Shown piece by piece: positions 6,727-16,053 of a stretch of DNA of 64,000 nt. The DNA is from Spongiivirga citrea. Its GTDB lineage: Bacteria > Bacteroidota > Bacteroidia > Flavobacteriales > Flavobacteriaceae. The position numbers and the translations under genes were made by a program. The notes under the pieces are model-generated. The model was not told the origin of the DNA and did not search any database. It worked only from the letters and a program-made list of their open reading frames with translations. Location of the stretch: the NCBI RefSeq assembly GCF_010671565.1, contig NZ_JAABOQ010000007.1, positions 124,001 to 188,000 of the forward strand, in the 5' to 3' direction. Each line of letters opens with the position of its first letter. The stretch's first letter is position 1.

Positions 6727-7677
6727 ATGACCGGAACGGTTTATAAATCTACAGGCAGCTGGTATACTGTGCATAATGAGCAAGATGCTATCTATAATTG
6801 TAGAATAAAAGGTAAGTTTCGTATTGAAGGTATTAAAAGCACCAATCCGGTTGCAGTAGGTGATATAGTCGATTTTGATCTCGATACCGATAGCGATGAA
6901 GTAACAGGCGTTATTACCCATATACACGACCGACAAAATTACATTGTTAGAAAATCAGTTAATCTGTCAAAGCAAACACATATTATTGCGGCTAATATTG
7001 ATCAAGTTTTTTTATTAGTTACTCTAAATAATCCGCCAACCTTTACTGCATTTATAGATCGATTTTTAGTGACTGCCGAGGCCTATGAAGTCCCTCCTGT
7101 CTTATTGTTTAACAAAGTAGACACTTATGACGAAGAGGAGCTTTTAGAGATAAAATATCTAGCGGCTATTTACAGAAAAATTGGCTATCCCTGTATTGGC
7201 ATATCGGCTAAAAATGGGAAAAACGTCGAGAAAGTTAAGGAAATGATGAAGGGTAAAACAAGCATGTTTGCTGGACATAGTGGTGTTGGCAAATCAACTT
7301 TAATTAATCGTATAGACCCGACGCTCGCTCTTAAAACCTCAGAAATATCGCAACAACATAAACAAGGTCAGCATACTACTACTTTCGCTGAAATGTTCGA
7401 CCTAGATTTTAATGCCAGAATTATCGATACTCCGGGTATAAAAGGATTCGGAGTTGTTGATATGGATAAAGATGAGATCGGTGATTATTTCCCGGAGTTT
7501 TTTGAGTTGAAATCGGAATGCAAATTCAACAATTGTTTACATATTGAAGAACCAAAATGCGCTGTAAAGGATGCCTTAGATGAAGGAACACTTGCTTGGT
7601 CTCGCTATAAAAGCTATGTTCAAATATTAAAAGGCGATGAGGAACATTACAGAAAAGATCATTACGATAACGAATAG
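6727..7677 (+). CDS. rsgA: Ribosome small subunit-dependent GTPase A
   Basis: This circularly permuted GTPase assists late maturation of the 30S subunit. The N-terminal OB fold (about 1-65) is followed by G4 (FNKVDTYD), G1 (GHSGVGKST), G2/T-rich switch (QHTTTFAEM) and G3 (DTPGIKGFG) in permuted order, then a C-terminal Zn knuckle (ECKFNNCLHIEEPKC). An in-frame ATG at 6685 would add 14 residues (MLLFCNRQ...) not expected in the family. The ATG at 6727 gives the usual OB-fold start (MTGTVYKSTGSW) and 316 residues. dtd follows after 11 bases. Confidence 0.9.
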   Translation: MTGTVYKSTGSWYTVHNEQDAIYNCRIKGKFRIEGIKSTNPVAVGDIVDFDLDTDSDEVTGVITHIHDRQNYIVRKSVNLSKQTHIIAANIDQVFLLVTLNNPPTFTAFIDRFLVTAEAYEVPPVLLFNKVDTYDEEELLEIKYLAAIYRKIGYPCIGISAKNGKNVEKVKEMMKGKTSMFAGHSGVGKSTLINRIDPTLALKTSEISQQHKQGQHTTTFAEMFDLDFNARIIDTPGIKGFGVVDMDKDEIGDYFPEFFELKSECKFNNCLHIEEPKCAVKDALDEGTLAWSRYKSYVQILKGDEEHYRKDHYDNE

Positions 7678-7688
7678 TAGTAATAGGT

Positions 7689-8141
7689 ATGAAAGTCGTT
7701 ATACAACGAGTATCTCAGGCATCAGTCACTATAGATAATAAGGAAGTTGCTTCAATAAAAGCAGGATTATTGGTACTCCTTGGTATTGTAGATGATGACA
7801 CTGAACAAGATATTATTTGGCTCTGCAATAAAATCATCAATCTTCGCATTTTTAATGATGAAAATGAAGTGATGAACAAATCCCTTCTCGATATCGATGG
7901 AGAGGTCATTGTAGTTAGTCAATTCACCTTGCACGCATCGACCAAAAAAGGAAATAGACCTTCGTATATAAAAGCTGCAAAACCAGAAGTCGCAATTCCA
8001 TTATATGAAAACTTCGTGACCCATCTTAAGACACTTTTAGGCAAAGAAGTGCAGACCGGCGAATTTGGGGCTGACATGAAAGTACAGCTGCTTAACGACG
8101 GACCGGTTACGATAATAATCGATAGTAAGCGTAAAGAATAG
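7689..8141 (+). CDS. dtd: D-aminoacyl-tRNA deacylase
   Basis: The enzyme removes D-amino acids (D-Tyr and others) and Gly mischarged onto tRNA. The 150-residue length and the start MKVVIQRVSQASVTI are typical. The signature SQFTLHASTKKGNRPSY carries the active-site SQFTL motif, and NDGPVTIIID supplies the GP motif that enforces chirality. It lies 11 bases after rsgA and is probably cotranscribed with it. A 55-base gap follows before the DUF3857 pair. Confidence 0.92.
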   Translation: MKVVIQRVSQASVTIDNKEVASIKAGLLVLLGIVDDDTEQDIIWLCNKIINLRIFNDENEVMNKSLLDIDGEVIVVSQFTLHASTKKGNRPSYIKAAKPEVAIPLYENFVTHLKTLLGKEVQTGEFGADMKVQLLNDGPVTIIIDSKRKE

Positions 8142-8196
8142 AATATTTTTTGTTAAATTCCTTAACATTTATATCTTATGCGTCTAAACTAAAACA

Positions 8197-10098
8197 ATGC
8201 CTGTAAGAAATTTTCCCTCTATTTTCTTTTTACTAATTCCTTTTATCTGTTTTTCTCAATTTAAAGTAGATGACATTCCTCAAGAACTAAAAGATGGTGC
8301 CAATGCTATTGTCTTGTTAGACAGCATACATGTAGACATCACTTCAAGAAAATCGATGACCCTTAGCAAAAAAAGAATTGTCACGGTTTTAAAAGAAGAT
8401 GGAAACAGCTCAGTCAAGGCTGGGAGTTCATATGATCCATCTACAAAAATCAAGTCTCTAGTGGCTTACATTTACGATAAAAATGGGAATGAGATAAAAC
8501 GAATAAAGAAGAATGATTTCAAGGATGTAAGTGCTGTCGATGGAGGCACTTTATATGGTGATTCTAGAGTAAAATACTTAGATTACACACCCACTTCCTA
8601 CCCATACACTGTAGTGTTTAATACCATAACCCAAACAAGTAATACCGCATTTATTCCTTCATGGTTTCCAATAGATGAATATCATATTAGTGTTGCAAAA
8701 AGTATCTATACTATTAATGCTCCCGCCGATCTTAAGTTGCGAACAAAGGAGAAAAATCTTGAAGCTTATGAATTCGATAAAAATGAAAATCAGTTAGGAT
8801 ACACTTTTAGTATGAGCAATATTAAAGCTGAGAAAGGAGAGCAGCTTAGCCCAGCTTACTACACTATAGAACCTCAAGTACTTTTTGGATTGAGTAACTT
8901 TCATTTAGAAGGTGTCGATGGCAGCGCTGAAGATTGGAAAAGCATGGGGAATTGGCAGTATCAAAAGCTATTGCTGGGACGTGATTTTCTTCCACCAGAA
9001 ACAATTCAGACTATTACTAATCTTGTGAAAGACGAAAAAGATACCAAAGCAAAAGCAAGAAAAATCTACAAATACGTTCAAGACAACACCCGTTATATAA
9101 GTGTCCAACTTGGTATTGGCGGATGGATGCCAATTACTGCAAAAGAAGTTGATAATGTAAAATATGGAGATTGCAAAGGGCTTACTAACTACACCAAAGC
9201 CCTACTGAAGTCGCAGGGAATTGATGCTTACTATAGCGTAGTATATGCCGGAAACAGAAAAAAGAGCATGGAATCTGATTTCGCATCCATGCAAGGTAAT
9301 CACGTAATACTTAATGTTCCTATTGACGGAGAGGATATTTGGTTGGAGTGCACTAGTCAAACAACACCATTCGGGTTTTTAGGTGATTTTACTGACGATC
9401 GTGATGTGCTCGTTGTAAAACCAGAAGGTGGTGAAATAAAGCGCACCGCATCCTATATTGACAAAGACAATAGCCTCAAAACAACAGCTAATTACAAATT
9501 AAATAAAAATGGATCTATAGAGGGAAGGGTAACGCTCGTTTCTAAGGGCATGCAGTATGATAATAGGTACTACCGTGTGTCAGGACTTGACGATGAAAAA
9601 AAGGAAAAATATTACAAAAACTATTGGTCAAACATTGGGAATCTAAAAATTAAGGAGGCATCATCTTTAGGTATTTCTAATCCGTTCATTCTTGGTACAG
9701 AAACTATAGAATTATCAGCTACTAGTTTTGCAAGAATTACCGATGAAGGCATCATCTTTCAAATTAACCCTTTTAACGCCAATACCTTTGTGCCAGATCG
9801 TTACAAAAACAGGAAACAACCTTTCGAAATTGCTAGGGGATATGAAGATACTGCTGAATATACAATTGCCCTTCCTGAAGGCTTTTCTCTAGAACAAGCC
9901 CCTACCCCTGTCTCACTAGAAACCAAATACGGTAGTTACCAAATGACCATCGAAAAAAAAGGTGAAAACAAGCTTAGTTACAAACGCACTGTATTAATTA
10001 AAAAGGGATTGTATCCTAAAGAAGAATATAACGACTACCGCAACTTTAGGCGTAAAGTTGCTAAAAATGACAAACTAAAACTACTCCTAAAACAATAA
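8197..10098 (+). CDS. Secreted DUF3857 / transglutaminase-like protein
   Basis: The 633-residue exported protein has a signal peptide (FFLLIPFICFSQ), an N-terminal DUF3857 beta domain (about 40-230), a transglutaminase-like core (about 270-400) and a C-terminal beta region resembling DUF2569/3858-type tails. The core retains a complete thiol triad pattern: Cys in KYGDCKGLTNY, His in QGNHVILNV and an acidic residue in WLECTSQ. The substrate is unknown. It is paired with a paralogue 7 bases downstream, an arrangement frequently seen in Flavobacteriia. It is probably periplasmic or surface located. Confidence 0.8.
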   Translation: MPVRNFPSIFFLLIPFICFSQFKVDDIPQELKDGANAIVLLDSIHVDITSRKSMTLSKKRIVTVLKEDGNSSVKAGSSYDPSTKIKSLVAYIYDKNGNEIKRIKKNDFKDVSAVDGGTLYGDSRVKYLDYTPTSYPYTVVFNTITQTSNTAFIPSWFPIDEYHISVAKSIYTINAPADLKLRTKEKNLEAYEFDKNENQLGYTFSMSNIKAEKGEQLSPAYYTIEPQVLFGLSNFHLEGVDGSAEDWKSMGNWQYQKLLLGRDFLPPETIQTITNLVKDEKDTKAKARKIYKYVQDNTRYISVQLGIGGWMPITAKEVDNVKYGDCKGLTNYTKALLKSQGIDAYYSVVYAGNRKKSMESDFASMQGNHVILNVPIDGEDIWLECTSQTTPFGFLGDFTDDRDVLVVKPEGGEIKRTASYIDKDNSLKTTANYKLNKNGSIEGRVTLVSKGMQYDNRYYRVSGLDDEKKEKYYKNYWSNIGNLKIKEASSLGISNPFILGTETIELSATSFARITDEGIIFQINPFNANTFVPDRYKNRKQPFEIARGYEDTAEYTIALPEGFSLEQAPTPVSLETKYGSYQMTIEKKGENKLSYKRTVLIKKGLYPKEEYNDYRNFRRKVAKNDKLKLLLKQ

Positions 10099-10105
10099 CC
10101 CTATT

Positions 10106-12046
10106 ATGAATAAAAAAGCAATAGCGGCATTTTTAATGCTATTTGTTGGCATTGGTACTGCCCAAGATTATAAGTTTAGAAAAGTATCACTTGATGAAGT
10201 ACAAGAAACTGTTTATGACAAAGATTCTACTGCGAACGCCGTTTTTCTTTACAAAAACAGAAAATCATATTACAGAATTGTTTCAGGTGTAGGTATCAAT
10301 TTGATTACCGATGTACACGAACGTGTTAAAATCTACAATAAGAGTGGAATGGAATATGCTACAAAAGAATTCAGCTTGTACAAAGATGGTGGCAAACGAG
10401 AAAGTCTTACAGGCCTAAAGGCATATACCTATAATGAAGAAAACGGAAAACTGGCCGAGACCAAACTAGGGAAAGATGGGATTTTTAAATCGGAATATTC
10501 TGAAAACTTCAACGAATTTAAATTTACAATGCCACAGGCAAAAAAAGGTTCGGTTTTAGAATATAAATACACCATTACGTCGCCATACTATCAATATATT
10601 GACGAATTCGTCTTTCAAGAAGATATTCCAACAAAAAGAGTAGACGCGAGCATGTCTATTTATGGGATTTTTGGTTTTGGTCAAATACAAAAAGGGTTTT
10701 TACCTATAAATCCAAGAACAGAAACCTTGAATGATGCCGCATCTGGTTTTAAAGTGGTAAAAAACCACTATACTATGACTGATGTGCCAGCACTAAAAAA
10801 AGAAAACTATGTTTCTAATATTGACAATTTCAGATCGGCTGTCAAATTCGAATTAAAGTCGGTTTCGCCACCAAATGGTGACACTGAAAATTTCGCAACT
10901 ACATGGGAGAATGTTTCAAAAAGTATTTATAAAAGTAAATCCTTCAAAATACAAATGGAACAAGAAGGCTATTACAAAGATGATCTTGAGGTCATTTTAG
11001 CCGAAGCTCCTTCTGAAATGGATAAAATGAATGCCATCTTCGCTTTTGTTAAGTCAAAGGTAAAATGGAATGACAAGCGTGGAGTTTATGCAAAAAACTT
11101 GCGAAAGGCATATAAGGATGGAGTAGGAAATGTTGCTGACATTAATTTAATGCTAATATCGATGTTGCGTTATGCAAAAATTGATGCAAGCCCAGTTCTC
11201 GTTAGTACTCGTCAAAATGGAATCCCATTATTTCCCACACTGCAAGGATTTAATTATGTGGTCGCCGCCGCTAAAATCAATAACAATCGCTATTTATTAG
11301 ATGCTACATCACCTTATACAACACCAGGTATTTTGCCAGTAAGGGCATTAAATTGGCAAGGACGTTTAATTGAAAATGAAGAAGTATCTAATTTTCTTCC
11401 TTTGGTTCCAAAAAAGCAGGCTTTAGAGAACATTACTATGAATGTAACTTTAAGTGACGATGGCACTATTGAAGGTAAATGCAGAGAGGTCTATACCAAC
11501 CATAACGCCATGATTGTTCGCAGTAATTACAATTCAACCAACGAAGAGGAATATATAGAAAAGTTGACTGAAAGACGGGATGATCTAGAAATCTCAAACT
11601 TTAATATTTCTAATAACAAAGAATTAGGCAAATCTCTAATGGAAACCTATGAGTTTTACAAAGAGGATGTTGCAGAAACCATTAATGATAAGCTGTACTT
11701 TTCTCCTTTGTTTCATATGGCCGTGGACGAAAACCCATTTAAATCAGAAAAAAGAGAATATCCTATTGAATTTGGATATCCTTGGAAGGATAAATTTCTA
11801 GTAAATGTCGTGATTCCTGATGGATACGAAATTGAAAGCATTCCAGAACCAGTTTCTGTATCCTTACCGCAGGATATCGGTAAATTTCGATACAATATTA
11901 GTAATACAGGTGGAATGCTGCGTATTTCGGCTGAAACAAGTATGAACTATCCGATAATTCCAGCACAATTTTACCCCGCATTAAAGCAATTTTATAAGAA
12001 TTTGGTGGAAAAACACACAGAACGTGTAGTTTTGAAAAAAATATGA
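10106..12046 (+). CDS. Secreted DUF3857 protein with a degenerate transglutaminase core
   Basis: The 646-residue paralogue of the upstream gene has a signal peptide (AIAAFLMLFVGIGTAQ), DUF3857 (about 50-240), a transglutaminase-like fold (about 290-410) and a C-terminal beta domain. At the place of the catalytic Cys motif it reads GVGNVADINLML, with Ala in place of Cys. Where the upstream protein has its His it reads GFNYVVAA. The fold therefore seems catalytically inactive by a cysteine mechanism. It may act as a binding partner of the upstream enzyme. The two genes are almost contiguous. Confidence 0.78.
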   Translation: MNKKAIAAFLMLFVGIGTAQDYKFRKVSLDEVQETVYDKDSTANAVFLYKNRKSYYRIVSGVGINLITDVHERVKIYNKSGMEYATKEFSLYKDGGKRESLTGLKAYTYNEENGKLAETKLGKDGIFKSEYSENFNEFKFTMPQAKKGSVLEYKYTITSPYYQYIDEFVFQEDIPTKRVDASMSIYGIFGFGQIQKGFLPINPRTETLNDAASGFKVVKNHYTMTDVPALKKENYVSNIDNFRSAVKFELKSVSPPNGDTENFATTWENVSKSIYKSKSFKIQMEQEGYYKDDLEVILAEAPSEMDKMNAIFAFVKSKVKWNDKRGVYAKNLRKAYKDGVGNVADINLMLISMLRYAKIDASPVLVSTRQNGIPLFPTLQGFNYVVAAAKINNNRYLLDATSPYTTPGILPVRALNWQGRLIENEEVSNFLPLVPKKQALENITMNVTLSDDGTIEGKCREVYTNHNAMIVRSNYNSTNEEEYIEKLTERRDDLEISNFNISNNKELGKSLMETYEFYKEDVAETINDKLYFSPLFHMAVDENPFKSEKREYPIEFGYPWKDKFLVNVVIPDGYEIESIPEPVSVSLPQDIGKFRYNISNTGGMLRISAETSMNYPIIPAQFYPALKQFYKNLVEKHTERVVLKKI

Positions 12047-12049
12047 GGC

Positions 12050-12376
12050 ATGAACATTCAAAACGCTCAAGAAGCAGTTGATAATTGGATAAAGGAACAC
12101 GGTGTTCGCTACTTTAACGAGCTTACCAATATGGCGCAGCTTACTGAAGAAGTTGGTGAAGTGGCAAGAATTATAGCAAGGCGTTATGGCGAGCAAAGTG
12201 AAAAAGAGAGTGACAAAAACAAGGATCTTGGTGAAGAGCTTGCTGATGTACTTTTTGTAGTGCTCTGTCTGGCCAATCAAACAGGTGTCGATCTACAAGA
12301 ATCATTTGATAAAAAACTCGACTTAAAAACTAAAAGAGATCACGATAGGCATCATAATAATGAAAAGTTGAAATAG
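12050..12376 (+). CDS. MazG-like nucleotide pyrophosphohydrolase
   Basis: The 108-residue all-alpha NTP pyrophosphohydrolase carries the metal-binding EExxE...ExxD pattern of the MazG/iMazG superfamily: LTEEVGEVARII (about 27-38) and LGEELADVLFVVLCLAN (about 61-77). It would hydrolyse (d)NTPs to monophosphates, for house-cleaning or nucleotide-pool control. The ATG at 12050 is 3 bases after the preceding stop codon, so it is cotranscribed with the DUF3857 genes. A strong hairpin terminator follows at 12406-12444. Confidence 0.85.
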   Translation: MNIQNAQEAVDNWIKEHGVRYFNELTNMAQLTEEVGEVARIIARRYGEQSEKESDKNKDLGEELADVLFVVLCLANQTGVDLQESFDKKLDLKTKRDHDRHHNNEKLK

Positions 12377-12405
12377 CAATTTCATTTATAAACTCATTAT
12401 CTTTG

Positions 12406-12444
12406 AATCCCGATGACAGCATTTTGTTATCGGGATTTATTTTT
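12406..12444 (+). terminator. Intrinsic terminator between mazG-like gene and aroA
   Basis: AATCCCGATGACA (12406-12418) pairs with TGTTATCGGGATT (12425-12437), 13 bp with one G-U, and is followed by a T-rich stretch. It overlaps the only upstream in-frame start of aroA (12413) and so argues for the ATG at 12449 as the true start. It may act as a partial terminator that lowers aroA expression. Confidence 0.75.
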
Positions 12445-12448
12445 ACCA

Positions 12449-13693
12449 ATGAATATACACCTTAGCTCAAAAAACACTAATCCGTCAGTTTCTATTCAAA
12501 TTACTGGTTCTAAAAGTGAATCAAATAGGCTATTGCTTTTGCAATCCCTATATCCACAAATCAGCATAGACAACATATCAAATTCCGATGACTCGGAATA
12601 CATGCAAAAAGCATTGAAATCACTAGAGCTTGAAAAGGAAGCGATTACTGTAGTTGATATTCATCATGCAGGTACGGCTATGCGGTTTTTAACGGCATTT
12701 TTTTCTATTCAAAATGAAAAGGAAACTGTACTTACGGGCTCTAAAAGAATGAAAGAACGACCCATCAAAATTCTAGTTGATGCACTCAGACAACTCGGAG
12801 CAAATATTTCATATGAAAATGAAGAAGGATATCCACCTATCAGACTCCAAGGAAAAACTTTAGATGGCGGCAAAGTAACACTTGCAGCCAATGTTAGTAG
12901 CCAGTACATTTCGGCCTTACTCCTTATAGGTGGTAGACTTAAAAATGGTATCGAATTACACTTGGAGGGAAAAATAACATCCGTGCCTTACATTAAAATG
13001 ACATTGGCATTACTTGAAGAAATTGGCCTTCACACGAGTTTTGCGGGCAATGTTATTTCTGTTCAACCTAAAAAAGAGGTCGCCTCTAAAAAAATGGTGG
13101 TAGAATCTGATTGGAGTTCAGCATCGTATTTTTACAGTATTGCTGCACTTAGTGAAATTGGCTCTGAAATCACACTTTCCAGTTATAAGCAAAATAGTCT
13201 TCAAGGCGATTCAGTATTAGCCGAAATCTATAGAGACTTCGGAGTAGAAACCTCATTTCAATCAAATTCAATTAACTTAAAAAAGACTACAGACCGTAAA
13301 CTTAAGACTGTGGACTATAAGTTGGATAACGCTCCAGATATCGCACAAACTATAGCTGTTACTTGTCTAGGTTTAGGTATAGCTTGTGATTTACATGGCC
13401 TACATACACTTCCGATTAAGGAAACTGATAGACTTGCAGCATTAAAAACAGAAATAGAAAAATTGGGAGGTAAAGTTTCAATTACTGCCGAAAGTCTTCA
13501 TCTAAGGCCGACCAATACTATTAAAGAAAATATTGCTATCGACACCTATCAGGATCACCGCATGGCAATGGCTTTTGCACCATTAGCCTATAAAGTTCCC
13601 ATTACAATAAATGAAGCTGAAGTTGTTTCAAAATCTTACCCTGATTTTTGGAAGGATATGGGTTCTGTCGGGATTAAGAGTATTGAAGACTAG
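12449..13693 (+). CDS. aroA: 3-phosphoshikimate 1-carboxyvinyltransferase (EPSP synthase)
   Basis: The enzyme joins PEP and shikimate 3-phosphate in the shikimate pathway. Motifs include KSESNR (shikimate-3-phosphate binding, near the N-terminus), AGTAMRFLTAF, LPIKETDRLAAL and DHRMAMAFAP. The in-frame ATG at 12413 lies inside a terminator stem, so I choose 12449 (MNIHLSS), giving 414 residues. The position equivalent to Pro101 of the E. coli enzyme is Phe in AGTAMRF. It is distant from the attenuated aromatic operon and apparently not under the same leader. Confidence 0.9.
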   Translation: MNIHLSSKNTNPSVSIQITGSKSESNRLLLLQSLYPQISIDNISNSDDSEYMQKALKSLELEKEAITVVDIHHAGTAMRFLTAFFSIQNEKETVLTGSKRMKERPIKILVDALRQLGANISYENEEGYPPIRLQGKTLDGGKVTLAANVSSQYISALLLIGGRLKNGIELHLEGKITSVPYIKMTLALLEEIGLHTSFAGNVISVQPKKEVASKKMVVESDWSSASYFYSIAALSEIGSEITLSSYKQNSLQGDSVLAEIYRDFGVETSFQSNSINLKKTTDRKLKTVDYKLDNAPDIAQTIAVTCLGLGIACDLHGLHTLPIKETDRLAALKTEIEKLGGKVSITAESLHLRPTNTIKENIAIDTYQDHRMAMAFAPLAYKVPITINEAEVVSKSYPDFWKDMGSVGIKSIED

Positions 13694-13755
13694 AGAAAAT
13701 ATTTGGTCAGACTGGTCTAAGCTCTTCAACTTATCAAACTTTACTAGTAATTTAC

Positions 13756-13787
13756 TTGACAACCCCTATCTCGAGATTGTATATTTG
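13756..13787 (+). promoter_or_regulatory. Promoter of queA (TTG, 21 bp, TATATTTG)
   Basis: TTG at 13756-13758 and a perfect TATATTTG at 13780-13787 are spaced as in Bacteroidetes housekeeping promoters. The predicted start near 13792 gives a leader of about 18 bases before the queA ATG. This fills most of the 116-base gap between aroA and queA. Confidence 0.7.
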
Positions 13788-13809
13788 CCGCTTGTAAAAA
13801 AACTACTAA

Positions 13810-14859
13810 ATGAAGTTATCCCATTTTAATTTTGATCTGCCTAACGATTTACTAGCTGAATACCCTTCAGAAAATCGTGATGAAGCCAGATTAATGGTAT
13901 TAGATCGCGCAAAGCAAACAATTGAGCACAAACAGTTCAAAGACATTATCAATTATTTTGATGAAGAAGATGTTATGGTGCTTAATAATACCAAGGTATT
14001 TCCTGCTCGTCTTTTTGGTAATAAAGAAAAGACCGGTGCCCGTATCGAAGTATTCTTGTTAAGAGAGTTAAACAGAGAAAGTCGCCTTTGGGATGTATTA
14101 GTAGACCCTGCACGTAAAATTAGAATCGGTAATAAATTGTATTTCGGTGAAGATGAAAGTCTAGTTGCTGAAGTAATAGATAATACTACATCAAGAGGTC
14201 GTACGCTTCGTTTTTTATATGACGGATCGTACGAAGAGTTCCGTTTAAAATTAAGAGAGCTTGGTGAAACGCCACTTCCTAAATATATTAAGCGCGAAGT
14301 AGAACCTGAAGATGAAAGCAGATATCAAACCATTTATGCTAAAAATGAAGGAGCTGTTGCTGCGCCTACAGCCGGGTTACACTTTTCTAAGCACTTACTG
14401 AAACGCTTAGAGATTAAAGGAGTGAAATTCGCTGAAGTTACTTTGCATGTTGGTTTAGGAACGTTTAATCCGGTGGAAGTTGAAGATCTTTCAAAACACA
14501 AAATGGATTCTGAGGAACTAGCAATAGAGCAACATTCCGCTGATGTTGTTAATAATGCCAAGAAAAATAAACGACGTGTTTGTGCAGTCGGCACAACAGT
14601 AATGAGAGCGTTGGAAACTTCTGTTTCTTCTGACCTTACTTTAAATGCATATGAAGGGTGGACAAATAAATTTATCTTCCCTCCTTATGAGTTTGCTATT
14701 GCAGATAGTATGATTACAAACTTCCACACACCAAAATCAACCTTATTGATGATGGTATCTGCATTTGCAGGCCATGATTTTGTGAAGGAAGCATATGCGG
14801 AAGCAATTAAAGAGAAATACAATTTCTATTCTTATGGTGACGCCATGTTGATCATCTAA
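13810..14859 (+). CDS. queA: S-adenosylmethionine:tRNA ribosyltransferase-isomerase
   Basis: QueA transfers and isomerises the ribosyl part of SAM onto preQ1 in tRNA to make epoxyqueuosine. The 349-residue length and the motifs [41 protein letters not shown] and [19 protein letters not shown] are diagnostic. It has its own promoter at 13756-13787 and a terminator at 14881-14912, so it appears monocistronic. It consumes SAM, whose synthesis gene metK is about 20 kb away. Confidence 0.93.
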   Translation: MKLSHFNFDLPNDLLAEYPSENRDEARLMVLDRAKQTIEHKQFKDIINYFDEEDVMVLNNTKVFPARLFGNKEKTGARIEVFLLRELNRESRLWDVLVDPARKIRIGNKLYFGEDESLVAEVIDNTTSRGRTLRFLYDGSYEEFRLKLRELGETPLPKYIKREVEPEDESRYQTIYAKNEGAVAAPTAGLHFSKHLLKRLEIKGVKFAEVTLHVGLGTFNPVEVEDLSKHKMDSEELAIEQHSADVVNNAKKNKRRVCAVGTTVMRALETSVSSDLTLNAYEGWTNKFIFPPYEFAIADSMITNFHTPKSTLLMMVSAFAGHDFVKEAYAEAIKEKYNFYSYGDAMLII

Positions 14860-14880
14860 GATCTAGATAATAGAAATAGC

Positions 14881-14912
14881 AAAAAACCCAGGCATTATCG
14901 TCTGGGTTTTTT
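14881..14912 (+). terminator. Intrinsic terminator of queA
   Basis: AAAAAACCCAG (14881-14891) pairs with CTGGGTTTTTT (14902-14912) around a 10-base loop. The T-run forms the distal arm of the stem. It lies 22 bases after the queA stop codon. Confidence 0.85.
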
Positions 14913-14927
14913 AATATCCCAAAGTTG

Positions 14928-14935
14928 TATTTTTG
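14928..14935 (+). promoter_or_regulatory. -7 element (TATTTTTG) of rlmN
   Basis: This perfect TAnnTTTG match ends only 11 bases before the rlmN ATG (14947). The 5' leader would therefore be under about 10 bases, too short for a conventional ribosome-binding site. Confidence 0.6.
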
Positions 14936-14946
14936 CAATTCATACA

Positions 14947-15999
14947 ATGACTGATAAAAAGAAAGACATACGAGCTCTTACCAAAGAGGCCTTGCGAGAA
15001 TTTTTTGTTGCGAATGGAGATAAAGCCTTTCGTGGTAATCAGGTTTATGAATGGTTATGGGCCAAAGGAGCTCACTCTTTTGACGATATGACTAATATCT
15101 CAAAAGACACCCGCCAAATGCTCGAAGCCAATTTTGTAATCAACCATATTCGGGTAGATCATATGCAGCGCAGCAATGATGGTACTATTAAAAATGCGGT
15201 GACCTTACATGATGGTTTGGTTGTAGAGTCAGTTTTAATACCGACAGATTATCGCACCACAGCTTGCGTTTCATCTCAGGTTGGTTGTAGCTTAGATTGT
15301 AAATTTTGTGCCACTGCTCGATTAAAAAGGATGAGAAATTTAAATCCTGATGAGATTTATGATCAAGTTGTAGCCATTAATAATCAGAGTAAACATTATC
15401 ACGATCGAAAATTGACCAATATTGTTTTTATGGGAATGGGGGAACCTCTAATGAATTACCCCAACGTTTTAAAAGCAATCGATAAAATCACCTCCGATGA
15501 AGGTTTGGGTATGTCACCAAGACGAATTACCGTATCGACCTCTGGAGTACCAAAAATGATTAAAAAAATGGCCGATGACGAGGTGAAATTCAATCTTGCT
15601 GTATCGCTGCACTCTGCATTAGATGATGTACGTACTTCGATTATGCCATTCAATTCCAAATTTCCATTAGCTGATCTTAGAGAAGCATTGCAACATTGGT
15701 ATGCAAAGACCAAAAAAATGATCACCTACGAATATGTAGTTTGGGCAGGGATTAACGATCAACCGAAAGATGTTGATGCTCTGGTCGAGTTTTGTCGATT
15801 TGCACCTAGCAAAGTGAATCTTATTGAATACAACCCAATTGATGACGGTATTTTTCAACAAGCTGGTGAGAAAGCAATCAAAATGTACGTCGATAAACTA
15901 GAAAGAAACAATATTACCGTTACCATTAGAAGATCACGCGGTAAGGATATTGATGCTGCCTGTGGGCAGCTTGCCAATAAAAATGATGCTGTTGTCTAA
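14947..15999 (+). CDS. rlmN: Dual-specificity 23S rRNA/tRNA adenine C2-methyltransferase
   Basis: This radical-SAM enzyme methylates A2503 of 23S rRNA and A37 of certain tRNAs. The [4Fe-4S] motif is CSLDCKFCATA (CxxxCxxC). The SAM-binding GMGEPLMNY and the RRITVSTSG segment are present, and the C-terminal AACGQL supplies the catalytic cysteine. The 350 residues match the family length. The mRNA appears to have an almost absent leader. A weak hairpin follows the stop at about 16016-16050, before the prenyltransferase gene. Confidence 0.94.
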   Translation: MTDKKKDIRALTKEALREFFVANGDKAFRGNQVYEWLWAKGAHSFDDMTNISKDTRQMLEANFVINHIRVDHMQRSNDGTIKNAVTLHDGLVVESVLIPTDYRTTACVSSQVGCSLDCKFCATARLKRMRNLNPDEIYDQVVAINNQSKHYHDRKLTNIVFMGMGEPLMNYPNVLKAIDKITSDEGLGMSPRRITVSTSGVPKMIKKMADDEVKFNLAVSLHSALDDVRTSIMPFNSKFPLADLREALQHWYAKTKKMITYEYVVWAGINDQPKDVDALVEFCRFAPSKVNLIEYNPIDDGIFQQAGEKAIKMYVDKLERNNITVTIRRSRGKDIDAACGQLANKNDAVV

Positions 16000-16053
16000 A
16001 AAGCTATTTTCAAAGGATAGGTTCATAGCCTAAACCTTATCTTTATAAACCGA

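Noticed and set aside
11981-12280. A 99-codon minus-strand frame opposite the MazG-like gene
   Set aside because: It lies antisense to two well-supported genes and shows no domain or signal features that favour it.
13611-13829. A plus-strand 72-codon reading frame across the end of aroA and the queA promoter
   Set aside because: It overlaps the aroA 3' end in another frame, covers the queA promoter and has no recognisable protein features.
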